This document shows, piece after piece, positions 24,996 to 33,527 of a DNA stretch of 64,000 nucleotides. The notes below the pieces were generated by a model. The model was not told where the DNA came from. It worked only from the letters and a program-made list of their open reading frames with translations, and did no database searches. The translations under genes were made by a program, and so were the position numbers. The stretch comes from an uncultured Christensenella sp. (GTDB lineage: Bacteria > Bacillota > Clostridia > Christensenellales > UBA1750). The DNA is taken from contig CAJJNQ010000006.1 in assembly GCA_905193155.1 (NCBI GenBank), positions 1 through 64,000 of the forward strand, read 5' to 3'. Every line of letters starts with the position of its first letter. The first letter of the stretch is position 1.

Positions 24996-26117
24996 ATGAA
25001 AAGCAGCTTCGGCACCAATTTCACGCTGACGATTTTCGGCGAATCACACGGCCCGGCCGTAGGCTTCGTGCTGGACGGCCTGCCCGCAGGCATCCGGCTC
25101 GACCTGGACCGCATCCGGGCGGAGCTGACCAAGCGCCGCCCGGCGGGACGCATCTCCACCCAGCGGCAGGAAGCGGACGAATTCCGTTTCCTCAGCGGCT
25201 ATTACGACGGCCACACCACCGGCACGCCGCTGACGCTGATGATCGAAAATAAAAGCCAGCATTCCAAGGACTATGAGAAGATGAAGTATCTCCCCCGTCC
25301 CTCGCACGCGGACTTTACCGCCTTTGCCAAATACGGCGGCTTTCAGGACGCGCGCGGCGGCGGGCATTTCTCCGGCCGGGTCACGACGGGGCTGGTGGCG
25401 GCGGGTGCGATTTTTGAGCAGATACTTTCCGACCACGGCATCCGCATCGGTACGCACATCAAGTCCTGCCAAAGCATCTGCGACCGGGATTTCAACTGGG
25501 ATGCGCTGGAGGACGACCTCGCCGCGCTGGACTCCCCCGCCTTCCCCGTGCTGGACGCGGAATCCGGCGCGCGCATGACCAAGCTGATCGAAGATGCCGC
25601 CTCCCGCGGGGATTCCGTGGGCGCGGTGCTCGAAACCGCAATCTCCGGCCTGCCCGCAGGCATCGGCGAACCCTTCTTCCACTCGGTGGAAAGCGAACTT
25701 TCTGCGCTGCTTTACAGCGTGCCCGCCGTCAAGGGCGTGCAGTTCGGGCTGGGCTTCGGCTTTGCGGGACTTTTCGGCAGCCGTGCCAACGATGCGATCG
25801 AGGGCGTTGAAAACGGGCGGCTGGTCACGCGCACCAACCACAACGGCGGCGTCAACGGCGGCATCACCAACGGCATGCCCGTGGTGTTCTCTACCGCTGT
25901 CAAGCCCACGCCCTCCATCTATCAGGAGCAGGACACAATAAACCTGCGCACCAACCAGCCGGAAAAGCTGGTCATTGAGGGCCGGCATGATCCGGCAATT
26001 TTCCATCGCGCCCGATGCGTGATCGACGCGGCGGCGGCCATCGGTCTGTGCGACCTGATGATGGGGCGCTACGGATACCTGTGGGCGCGGAAGGAGGAAC
26101 CATGCGTTACGGATTGA
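24996..26117 (+). CDS. aroC: chorismate synthase
   Basis: AroC (373 aa) makes chorismate from EPSP, the seventh and last shikimate step, with reduced FMN. Signatures GESHGPAVGFVLDG, RPSHADFT, and GGGHFSGRVTTG are present. The start is ATG 24996 behind AAGGAGG. Its last 16 bases overlap the aroE-aroK gene. Confidence 0.96.
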   Translation: MKSSFGTNFTLTIFGESHGPAVGFVLDGLPAGIRLDLDRIRAELTKRRPAGRISTQRQEADEFRFLSGYYDGHTTGTPLTLMIENKSQHSKDYEKMKYLPRPSHADFTAFAKYGGFQDARGGGHFSGRVTTGLVAAGAIFEQILSDHGIRIGTHIKSCQSICDRDFNWDALEDDLAALDSPAFPVLDAESGARMTKLIEDAASRGDSVGAVLETAISGLPAGIGEPFFHSVESELSALLYSVPAVKGVQFGLGFGFAGLFGSRANDAIEGVENGRLVTRTNHNGGVNGGITNGMPVVFSTAVKPTPSIYQEQDTINLRTNQPEKLVIEGRHDPAIFHRARCVIDAAAAIGLCDLMMGRYGYLWARKEEPCVTD

Positions 26118-27352
26118 TTGGAGAAAAGCTGGTGCACAGCTTTTCCAAAGTGATCCATGAAGAGCTTTGCTCCTATACCTATGATCTGATCCCGATGCCG
26201 AAGGAAGCGGTCGGGCCGTTTCTCGAGTCAAAGGAATTTGCCGCTATCAACGTCACCATTCCCTACAAGGAAACCGTGATTCCCTATCTGGCGCACATCG
26301 ACCCGGCAGCGCAGGCGATCGGCGCGGTCAACACCATCGTCAACAGGGGCGGAGAGCTCTGGGGCTACAATACGGATTTTGCCGGGATGGAGACCCTGCT
26401 GCGCTCCAACCGCATCGCGCTTTCGGGTAGAAAAGTGCTGATTCTGGGCAGCGGCGGCACCTGCAAGACCGCGCGCGCCGTGGCAAAGGACCTGGGCGCG
26501 AAGGAAATCCTCATCGCCAGCCGCCACCCGTCGGACGGGCAAATCAGCTATGAACAGGCGCTCAAGCAAAAGGATGTGCAGGTGATCTTCAACACCACGC
26601 CGCTGGGGATGTATCCCAACCTGGATGCGCAGGCGATTGATCTTTCCGCCTTCCCCGCGCTGGAAGCGGTGGTGGACGTGATCTACAATCCGCTGCGCAC
26701 GAAGCTGCTGCTTCAGGCGCAGGAGATGGGCATTCCCTGCTGCAACGGGCTGGAAATGCTGGTAGCGCAGGCCAAATACGCCGCAGAGCTCTTTCTGGAC
26801 AGGGAAATTCCCGACAGCGAAATCTCCCGCGTCCACCGCAAGCTGTGCGTACAGATGGAAAACATCGCCCTGATCGGCATGCCCTCCTGCGGCAAGACCA
26901 CCACAGCTAAGATGCTGGCCGCGCGCATGGGCCGCGAATACGTCGATTTGGACGAGCTGATTGCAAAAAACGCGGGCATGAGCATCCCGATGATCTTTCA
27001 ACTCAAGGGGGAAGCGTATTTCCGGCAGCTGGAAAAGGATGCGCTGCGCTCGGTCTGCGGCCGTCAGGGGCTGATCCTGTCGCCCGGCGGCGGCATCGTC
27101 AAGGACGAGGACAACATCCGCCTGATGCGCCACAACAGCCGCATCGTGTTCCTGAAACGCAACCTGGAGCGTCTGGCCAAGGCCGACCCCAGCCGCCCGC
27201 TCTCCGCCAGCGCACAGGCGGTTCAGAAAATGTACGAAGAGCGCCTGCCGCTCTACCGCAAATACAGCGATTTCACCATCGACAACAACGGCACGCAGAA
27301 GGAGACCGTGCGCCGGATTGAGGAAAAAATCCATGAAACTGCTTGTCATTAA
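26102..27352 (+). CDS. shikimate dehydrogenase-shikimate kinase fusion (AroE-AroK)
   Basis: This 416-aa gene joins two consecutive steps of the shikimate pathway. Residues 1-250 are shikimate dehydrogenase (VHSFSKVIHEEL, NVTIPYKETV with the catalytic Lys, GYNTDFAGM, and GSGGTCKTARAVA for NADP). Residues from about 255 are shikimate kinase: Walker A GMPSCGKTT near 260, DLDELI, and LSPGGGIV. Both active sites look complete. The ATG at 26102 has a perfect AAGGAGG inside the aroC 3' end. No stop or frameshift separates the domains, so one polypeptide is made. Confidence 0.94.
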   Translation: MRYGLIGEKLVHSFSKVIHEELCSYTYDLIPMPKEAVGPFLESKEFAAINVTIPYKETVIPYLAHIDPAAQAIGAVNTIVNRGGELWGYNTDFAGMETLLRSNRIALSGRKVLILGSGGTCKTARAVAKDLGAKEILIASRHPSDGQISYEQALKQKDVQVIFNTTPLGMYPNLDAQAIDLSAFPALEAVVDVIYNPLRTKLLLQAQEMGIPCCNGLEMLVAQAKYAAELFLDREIPDSEISRVHRKLCVQMENIALIGMPSCGKTTTAKMLAARMGREYVDLDELIAKNAGMSIPMIFQLKGEAYFRQLEKDALRSVCGRQGLILSPGGGIVKDEDNIRLMRHNSRIVFLKRNLERLAKADPSRPLSASAQAVQKMYEERLPLYRKYSDFTIDNNGTQKETVRRIEEKIHETACH

Positions 27353-27767
27353 CGGCCCGAACATCAATATGCTGGGCATCCGCGAGCCGGAAATCTACGG
27401 CCGCACGACCTATGCGGATCTGGTCAAATATATCGAAGAAGTCTGCGCGCGCGAGGGTATCGAGGTCCGCTGTGTGCAGTCCAACCATGAAGGAACCATC
27501 GTGGACTATATTCAGGACGCCTATCAGAAGGTTGACGGCATCGTGATGAACCCCGCCGCCTACACCCATACCTCCGTCGCGATCCTCGACGCGCTCAAGG
27601 CCGTGGCGCTGCCCGCGGTGGAAGTCCATCTTTCCAATATCTACGACCGCGAGGAATTCCGACACCATTCCTACCCCGGCATGGCCTGCATGAAGACCAT
27701 CTACGGTCACGGCATCCATGGCTATGAAGAGGCGATCCTCTTTCTCAAGGAGACCCTTGCCAAATAA
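27333..27767 (+). CDS. aroQ: 3-dehydroquinate dehydratase, type II
   Basis: AroQ (144 aa) makes 3-dehydroshikimate. NGPNINMLGIREPEIYG, QSNHEGTIVDYIQ, NPAAYTHTS, and EVHLSNIYDREEFR are diagnostic and contain the catalytic Tyr and His. The ATG at 27333 lies inside the preceding fusion gene (20-bp overlap), with AGGAAAAA upstream. Confidence 0.96.
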   Translation: MKLLVINGPNINMLGIREPEIYGRTTYADLVKYIEEVCAREGIEVRCVQSNHEGTIVDYIQDAYQKVDGIVMNPAAYTHTSVAILDALKAVALPAVEVHLSNIYDREEFRHHSYPGMACMKTIYGHGIHGYEEAILFLKETLAK

Positions 27768-27821
27768 AGAAACATCTCAAATTCATTTTCGGAAAAATCC
27801 AGAAAGTTAGGCAGTGATTTC

Positions 27822-28838
27822 ATGATTATCTCCATGAAAAAAGGCGCCCCGGAACAGGAAGTCGGCAAGCTCATTCATTCTTTCGAGGATATGGGTTTGA
27901 GCGTGACCATGATCTCGGGCGATAACTATAACGTATTTGGTTTGGTGGGCGATACGACGCTGGTAGACGAGGCGCAGATCGCCGTCAACCCCTATGTAGA
28001 CACCATTACGCGCGTTTCCGCGCCTTACAAAAAGGTCAACCGCCTCTTCCACCCGGAAGATTCCGTCATCGACTGCGGCGGTGTAAAGATCGGCGGACAG
28101 GAAAAGATCGCGGTGATCGCCGGTCCCTGTTCGGTGGAGGGTCTCGATCCCTTGCTGGAAGATGCGCGCGCGGTCAAGGCCGCAGGTGCGACGATGCTGC
28201 GCGGCGGCGCGTACAAGCCCCGCACCTCGCCCTACGCCTTCCAGGGGCTGGGCACCGAGGGCATTATGGATCTGGTTGAAGCCCGTAAGGAAACCGGCCT
28301 GCCCATCGTGTCGGAACTGATGGCAATCGAGCATCTGGACGAGTTCATCGAAAACGTCGATCTGATTCAGGTCGGCGCGCGCAATATGCAGAACTTTGAT
28401 CTGCTCAAGGCGCTGGGGCACACCAACAAGCCCGTGCTGCTCAAGCGCGGCCTGGCCAACACCATTGAAGAGTGGCTGATGAGCGCGGAATACATCATGG
28501 CGGGCGGCAATGAAAACGTCATCCTGTGCGAGCGCGGCATCCGCACGTTTGAAAAATACACCCGCAACACGCTGGATCTTTCCGTCGTGCCGATCGTCAA
28601 GGAAAAGACCCATCTGCCCATCATCATCGACCCTTCCCATGCCACGGGCGACTGGCGGCTGGTGGAGTCCATGTCTCTGGCGGCGGTCGCGGCAGGTGCT
28701 GACGGCCTCATCATCGAGGTGCATCCGCATCCGGAAGCCGCATGGTCGGACGGCGCTCAGTCGCTGACCCCGGAACACTTTGCCAAAGTGGTCAAGAAGG
28801 CGCGCCGCATTGCCGCCGTCATCGACCGCGAGCTGTAA
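27822..28838 (+). CDS. aroF: 3-deoxy-7-phosphoheptulonate synthase, type I-beta with regulatory N-terminus
   Basis: The 338-aa enzyme condenses PEP and erythrose 4-phosphate, the first committed step. A ferredoxin-like regulatory domain (residues 1-70) precedes the barrel (IAGPCSVEGLD, GAYKPRTSPYAFQGLG, LLKRGLANT, and IDPSHATGDW). This is the same plan and length as the Thermotoga-type enzyme, in which the N-terminal domain mediates inhibition by Tyr or Phe. The ribosome site before ATG 27822 is weak. Confidence 0.95.
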   Translation: MIISMKKGAPEQEVGKLIHSFEDMGLSVTMISGDNYNVFGLVGDTTLVDEAQIAVNPYVDTITRVSAPYKKVNRLFHPEDSVIDCGGVKIGGQEKIAVIAGPCSVEGLDPLLEDARAVKAAGATMLRGGAYKPRTSPYAFQGLGTEGIMDLVEARKETGLPIVSELMAIEHLDEFIENVDLIQVGARNMQNFDLLKALGHTNKPVLLKRGLANTIEEWLMSAEYIMAGGNENVILCERGIRTFEKYTRNTLDLSVVPIVKEKTHLPIIIDPSHATGDWRLVESMSLAAVAAGADGLIIEVHPHPEAAWSDGAQSLTPEHFAKVVKKARRIAAVIDREL

Positions 28839-28854
28839 CAGAGAGGAGCGCCGC

Positions 28855-30132
28855 ATGAAAGTCAAAGTTTATCCCGCGGTCTGCTCCGGCGCGGTGCGCG
28901 TGCCGCCATCCAAGTCGCTGGCGCACCGCGCGCTGCTCTGTGCAGGGCTGGCGGAGGGAACGTCGCGCATCACCGGTGTCTCCTCCTCCGAGGACATGGC
29001 CGCGACCTGCGGCGCACTGGAGGCGCTGGGCGCGAAGGTTGTCCGCAGCGGCGATTGCTGCACGGTTTCCGGCTGCGGCGGCGCACTGTTCGATCTGCCC
29101 GAAGCCGCCATCGACTGCCGTGAATCCGGCTCGACGCTGCGGTTTTTGATCCCGCTGGCGGCACTGGGGCGCAATCCCGTTCACTTGACGGGGCATGGAC
29201 GGCTGATGGAGCGCTCGCAATCGGTCTACGAGACGCTGTTTGCACAGCAGGGGCTGCGATTTGAGCGGCAAAACAGCCGCATCACCGTGCAGGGACCGCT
29301 GCACGGCGGAAAGATCGTGCTCGACGGCAATGTCAGCTCCCAGTTCATCACGGGGCTGTTGTTTTCGCTGCCGCTGCTGCCCGAGGATTCCCGCATCGAG
29401 ATTCTGCCGCCCTTTCAATCGCGCGGCTATGTGGATCTGACGCTGGATACACTGCGGCAGTTCGGCGTGCAAGCCGCTTTTGACGGCGAATATTCGCTGG
29501 TCATCCCCGGCGGGCAGTGTTATCAGGCGCGGGACGCCGTTGTGGAGGGCGATTATTCTCAGGCGGCGTTCTTTGCGGTGCTTTCCGCGCTGCGCGGCGG
29601 GATTCGCCTTGCCAATCTGCGTCGGGATTCCCTGCAAGGCGACAAGGCGGTTTTCCCGATTCTGGCATCCTTCGGTTCGCAGACCCGCTGGGCGGAAGAC
29701 ACCGCCGAAATACTGCCCGCACGCCTGACCGGACAGCGCATCGACGTATCGAACTGTCCGGACCTTGCGCCGATCCTGTCGGTGCTGGGGCTTTATTCCG
29801 AGGGCACGACGGTACTTTGCAATGCGGCGCGGCTGCGGGACAAGGAATCCGACCGGATCGAGGCGATGGAAACCGAGCTTCGCAAATTGGGCGCGCAGGT
29901 GGAAAGCACGCGCGACAGCCTGACCATCCACGGCTGGGGCAATCGTCCCGCCTTCCGCGAAACGGAGGTTTCCGGACGGAACGACCACCGCGTGGTGATG
30001 AGCCTGGCCATCGCCGCGACGCTGGGCAGCGCGCCGGTTGTCATCGACGGCGCGGAGGCTATTGCCAAGAGCTATCCTGACTTTTTCAACGACCTGCGCC
30101 GCATCGGCGGCCGGGCGGAGGTGCTTTCATGA
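28855..30132 (+). CDS. aroA: 3-phosphoshikimate 1-carboxyvinyltransferase (EPSP synthase)
   Basis: AroA (425 aa) adds enolpyruvate to shikimate 3-phosphate, the sixth step. PPSKSLAHRALLCAGLAEG, CRESGSTLRFLIPLA, and the C-terminal RNDHRVVMSLAIA are intact. The ATG at 28855 follows GAGAGGAG; 25 upstream codons overlapping aroF are not needed. Its stop overlaps the tyrA start by four bases. Confidence 0.95.
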   Translation: MKVKVYPAVCSGAVRVPPSKSLAHRALLCAGLAEGTSRITGVSSSEDMAATCGALEALGAKVVRSGDCCTVSGCGGALFDLPEAAIDCRESGSTLRFLIPLAALGRNPVHLTGHGRLMERSQSVYETLFAQQGLRFERQNSRITVQGPLHGGKIVLDGNVSSQFITGLLFSLPLLPEDSRIEILPPFQSRGYVDLTLDTLRQFGVQAAFDGEYSLVIPGGQCYQARDAVVEGDYSQAAFFAVLSALRGGIRLANLRRDSLQGDKAVFPILASFGSQTRWAEDTAEILPARLTGQRIDVSNCPDLAPILSVLGLYSEGTTVLCNAARLRDKESDRIEAMETELRKLGAQVESTRDSLTIHGWGNRPAFRETEVSGRNDHRVVMSLAIAATLGSAPVVIDGAEAIAKSYPDFFNDLRRIGGRAEVLS

Positions 30133-31001
30133 ATCGAAACACACATTTTCTGATCGTGGGGCTGGGGCTGATCGGCGGCTGCTACGCGCGGCGGCTGACG
30201 GCGCTGGGCTACATGGTGGACGCGCTGGACATCGACCCCGGCGCACTGGATTACGCCAAAGAAGAGGGCATCATCGCCCGCGGCGCGGAATACTCCGATG
30301 AGCTGGTCGGGGATGCGGACTTTGTGATCTTCGGCCTGTACCCCACGGCTCTGCTGGAATGGCTGCGCGCACACAAGGGAGCGCTGCGTCCCGGCGCGCT
30401 GATCACCGATGTCTCCGGCGTCAAGTGCGCGGTGGTGGACGACGCGCAGGCGATCCTCGCCGGGCAGGACAACGAGTTCATCGCGTCGCACCCCATGGCA
30501 GGGCGCGAGACCATCGGCGTGCGCAACAGCGACGAAAAGATCTTCCGCGGGGCGAACTTCATCATCACCCCCACCGAGAAGAACACGCAGCCTGCCATCG
30601 ACGCGGTGCACGAGTTGGCAGAAATTCTCGGCTTCGGCCGCATCTCGATCCTCACGCCGCGCGAGCACGACGAGATGATCGGCTTTTTGTCGCAGCTGAC
30701 GCACGTTATCGCCATTTCGCTGATGAACTGCCAGGACAATACGCATCTGGCAGCCTATACAGGAGATTCCTTCCGCGACCTGACGCGCATCGCGCGCATC
30801 AACGACAAACTGTGGAGCGAGCTCTTCCTGCTCAACCGCGATATACTGGAACAGGAGATCGACTCCATCGTAAGCGAACTCAATGCCGTCAAGGGTCTGC
30901 TTCAGGCTGGCGACCGCGAAGGACTGCGCGAAAAAATGCGCCAGTCCACGCTTCGCCGCGCAGCCTTTGACAGGGATAAGCAGGGCGGTGCGGCAAAATG
31001 A
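30129..31001 (+). CDS. tyrA: prephenate dehydrogenase
   Basis: TyrA (290 aa) converts prephenate to 4-hydroxyphenylpyruvate for tyrosine. The nucleotide-binding GLGLIGGCYARRL and IASHPMAGRE with the catalytic His are present, followed by the helical C-terminal domain. There is no ACT domain, so feedback by Tyr would need another mechanism. Start and stop overlap aroA and azlC by four bases each (ATGA), implying coupled translation. Confidence 0.94.
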   Translation: MNRNTHFLIVGLGLIGGCYARRLTALGYMVDALDIDPGALDYAKEEGIIARGAEYSDELVGDADFVIFGLYPTALLEWLRAHKGALRPGALITDVSGVKCAVVDDAQAILAGQDNEFIASHPMAGRETIGVRNSDEKIFRGANFIITPTEKNTQPAIDAVHELAEILGFGRISILTPREHDEMIGFLSQLTHVIAISLMNCQDNTHLAAYTGDSFRDLTRIARINDKLWSELFLLNRDILEQEIDSIVSELNAVKGLLQAGDREGLREKMRQSTLRRAAFDRDKQGGAAK

Positions 31002-31765
31002 CAGCTCTTTCGAAAAAAAGCAATGAATTTTGGCGCGGAGCGAAGGATGGCCTGCCCATCTGTCTGGGTTACGTTTCGGTGTCCTTCGTATTCGGGCTGA
31101 TGTGTGTGGAAAGCGGTCTGCCCGTATGGGTCGCAGCGCTGATCTCCATGACCAACCTAACCTCGGCCGGGCAGTTTGCGGGACTTTCGCTGATTCTCTC
31201 CGCCGCACCGTTGGTGGAGATCGGCATCACGACCTTCGTCATCAACCTGCGCTATATGCTGATGTCGCTGTCGCTGTCGCAAAAGGTGGATGAAAAGATG
31301 TCCACCCTCACCCGCGCAATTCTCTCCTTCGGCAACACGGATGAGGTTTTCGCGGTCTGCATGCAGCAAAAGGGCGCGGTCACCACGCCGTATCTCTCCG
31401 GCCTCATCCTCTGCGTTTACATCGGCTGGGCGGCGGGCACCATACTCGGCGCGACGGTGACAGGCTTTCTGCCGCCGATGGTGCGCTCGGCGCTGGGCAT
31501 CGCCATCTACGGCATGTTCATCGCCATCATCATTCCCCCGGCGCGCTCCATCCGCCCGGTGCTCTACACCGTGCTGATGGCAGCAGCGATCTCCAGCCTG
31601 TTTTATTTCACCCCTGTGCTCAAGGATCTCTCGCGCGGCTGGGTCATCATCCTGTGCGCGGTACTGGTCTCCGGGCTGATGGCCTGGCGGCATCCGATCA
31701 AAACCCAGGAAGAGGAACTGCCCGTGGATTGTGGAGAGCAGAAGGAGGCACAGCCGCATGAATAA
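30998..31765 (+). CDS. azlC: AzlC-family amino acid export permease, large subunit
   Basis: The 255-aa protein has five to six hydrophobic segments and the AzlC signature (GLPICLGYVSVSFVFG, SLTNLTSAGQFAG-like ALISMTNLTSAGQFAG, and INLRYMLMSLSLSQK). AzlCD pairs export branched-chain amino acids or analogues in Bacillus. Position at the end of the aromatic operon suggests that this pair may move aromatic amino acids, but that is inference. It overlaps tyrA and azlD. Confidence 0.88.
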   Translation: MTALSKKSNEFWRGAKDGLPICLGYVSVSFVFGLMCVESGLPVWVAALISMTNLTSAGQFAGLSLILSAAPLVEIGITTFVINLRYMLMSLSLSQKVDEKMSTLTRAILSFGNTDEVFAVCMQQKGAVTTPYLSGLILCVYIGWAAGTILGATVTGFLPPMVRSALGIAIYGMFIAIIIPPARSIRPVLYTVLMAAAISSLFYFTPVLKDLSRGWVIILCAVLVSGLMAWRHPIKTQEEELPVDCGEQKEAQPHE

Positions 31766-32081
31766 CACAGGCTACGTTCTGGCGGCCGTTGCGGTGATGG
31801 CGATTGTGACCTACCTGCCGCGCATGCTGCCGCTGACGCTGGTGCGCAAGCGTATCACCAACCGCTTTTTGCAGTCATTCCTCTATTATGTCCCTTACGC
31901 AGTGCTGGCGGCCATGACCTTCCCGGAGGTGCTGTTTTCCACCTCCAATCTGATTTCCGCGCTGGCGGGGCTGGCGGCGGCATTGATTCTCGCCTTCCGC
32001 GGCAAGGGGCTGCTGCCCGTGGCGCTGACCGCCTGCGGCACGGTGTTCCTCTGCGAACGTCTGCTGGCGCTGATCGGCTAA
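31758..32081 (+). CDS. azlD: AzlD-family amino acid export permease, small subunit
   Basis: This is the 107-aa partner of AzlC, with about four membrane helices; TYLPRMLPL and the YYVPYAVLAAMTFPE segment are typical. The ATG at 31758 follows AAGGAGG, inside the azlC 3' end. It is the last intact gene of the operon; a ruined acetyltransferase gene follows. Confidence 0.88.
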   Translation: MNNTGYVLAAVAVMAIVTYLPRMLPLTLVRKRITNRFLQSFLYYVPYAVLAAMTFPEVLFSTSNLISALAGLAAALILAFRGKGLLPVALTACGTVFLCERLLALIG

Positions 32082-32107
32082 AGGGGAATGCACCTATCTG
32101 ACTCAGC

Positions 32108-32586
32108 ATTCAACTTCGCGCCTATCGCACGGAGGATATCCCGCAGATAAACGCGATCCGGAATCGCGTGGCGGAAAACTGCGAGGCCTTCCCGCAGGAA
32201 AAAGCGTCGGACAAAGCCTCCGGCGCGGCGTTCTTTGCCGCGCAGACCTATACCGTCGCGGCAGAAGAGACCGCAACCGGTCGCGTACCGGGGTATATAC
32301 ATTCTTCACCAAACAACACCTGCCTCTGCGGCTGCATCGCCAACGTGAGCTGCGCTGTGGCCGCTTCCTTCCGCGGACTGCACATCGGTATCAGTGAAAA
32401 GCTGGTGCCGGACTGCCTTACGCAGGCCAAAGCGCACGGCTTCCGCGTGATGCAGCTTAACGCTGCGGTGGCAAGCAGCACGTATGCGCGGCATCTCTAC
32501 GAGTGATTGGGCTTTGTGCCCCCGGTGGGTTCCGCTTGAAGGACGAGCGTTGCGAGGACATCTGCCCGTTTTGCCATTTGCTTTGA
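32108..32586 (+). pseudogene. GNAT N-acetyltransferase pseudogene
   Basis: The sequence reads as a GNAT acetyltransferase from IQLRAYRTEDIPQINAI to the SSTYARHLYE-LGFV motif, but is broken three ways. No start codon exists in frame (TGA at 32099). A TGA at 32504 replaces the residue between YE and LGFV, where the family usually has Arg or Lys. The C-terminus (GGFRLKDERCEDICPF) is in another frame after about 32520. It directly follows azlD, without a terminator. Confidence 0.75.
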
Positions 32587-32706
32587 TTTTGAACCATTCC
32601 TCTTCGAGCGCTTCCCCGATGCCTTGCAAACGGCATAAAATTATGATAGGATTGTCATGAAACGAAGAAAAACCTCCACATCCCGTTTTGGGGGAAGGAA
32701 CAAAGC

Positions 32707-33153
32707 ATGACGATTACCTATAAAGAAGAGAGATTGTCCGCCGAGGAATATATTGATTTTCTAAAGAGAACCGATCTTGGTTCGCAATATCCGAAAGAGA
32801 GATTTCGGGAATGAATCGAAAAGCTGGTTCAAAACGCCTCCATCAGCCTTGCGGCGCGCAACGAAGATGGAAAAATCGTGGGCGTTCTGTTTGGCCTTAC
32901 CGATTTTTGTCATTGGCTTTATGTCACCGATTTGGGCGTAGATCGAATTACGAAGGCCGGGGAATCGGCACCAAGCTCATGAGAGCGGCGCATGAACTGG
33001 CCGGCGGCGAAAAGGACATTGCCCTCTATCTCGTCGCAAATGAAAAAGCCGTGCCTTTCTATCAAAAGCTGGGCATGACCTTTACAGACGACGTTCTGCA
33101 ATACAACAAGATCGAATGGACCGGCTTTACCGTCCAACAAAACGGAATACATA
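32707..33153 (+). pseudogene. second GNAT N-acetyltransferase pseudogene
   Basis: A good ribosome site and ATG 32707 open a GNAT-like frame (MTITYKEERLSAEEYIDFL). It is cut by TGA at 32812, after which the same frame resumes (IEKLVQNASISLAARNEDG), and then shifts near 32946 into the frame that encodes GRGIGTKLMRAAHELAGGEK and FYQKLGM. One missing base restores the acetyl-CoA loop. A terminator follows at once. Protein similarity to GNAT enzymes is clear; activity is not expected. Confidence 0.75.
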
Positions 33154-33154
33154 C

Positions 33155-33194
33155 AAAAGGCGTGCGTCAGATTGCTCTGACGCACGCCTTTTTT
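33155..33194 (+). terminator. terminator after the GNAT pseudogenes
   Basis: A 16-bp stem AAAAGGCGTGCGTCAG with its complement CTGACGCACGCCTTTT and a T run. It is strong and symmetric, so it could also stop transcription from the minus strand. Confidence 0.85.
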
Positions 33195-33209
33195 GCGTGT
33201 TGCCGCTCT

Positions 33210-33428
33210 TTATCGGTCATTGCGATGGCAGACAAAGAGGCTCTTGAACATCATCACCGCGCCCAGGATGCACAGCGGGATGCCGGCGATCAGGCCGACC
33301 ACGGTCATGCACAGCACGATGCCAACCACCAGCAGCACAAGCCCCAGCACAAAGCCAACAAGATGGCCGGTCATATCCAGCACCCAGCCCACAAGCCGGA
33401 AGGGCAAGCTCAAAAGATGTCCCAACAT
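33210..33428 (-). CDS. small hydrophobic membrane protein, 72 aa
   Basis: The protein has two to three hydrophobic stretches (GFVLGLVLLVVGIVL and VVGLIAGIPLCILGAVMMF) and a short basic end (CHRNDR). The ATG at 33428 is 10 nt after AAGGAGG. Such short Leu/Val/Gly-rich proteins are common in Clostridia as unnamed membrane proteins. It stands alone between terminators. Function unknown. Confidence 0.65.
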   Translation of the reverse strand: MLGHLLSLPFRLVGWVLDMTGHLVGFVLGLVLLVVGIVLCMTVVGLIAGIPLCILGAVMMFKSLFVCHRNDR

Positions 33429-33472
33429 GGTCACCTCACCTCCTTATGGATATGAGGATAGCAAACTTTCAT

Positions 33473-33514
33473 GCAAAAAGAAACGCTCCGGGCGCGAAAG
33501 CACGTCCGGAGCGT
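33473..33514 (-). terminator. terminator after the KDPG aldolase gene
   Basis: Stem ACGCTCCG / CGGAGCGT (33483-33514), with a minus-strand T-rich tail, 14 bp after the stop codon. Confidence 0.8.
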
Positions 33515-33527
33515 CTGAATTGTCGGT

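Noticed and set aside
32504..32814. In-frame TGA codons in both GNAT genes suggesting TGA is read as an amino acid
   Set aside because: TGA ends many intact genes here (gatA, aroC, aroA, tyrA), and each GNAT gene also has a frameshift, so decay explains the data better.
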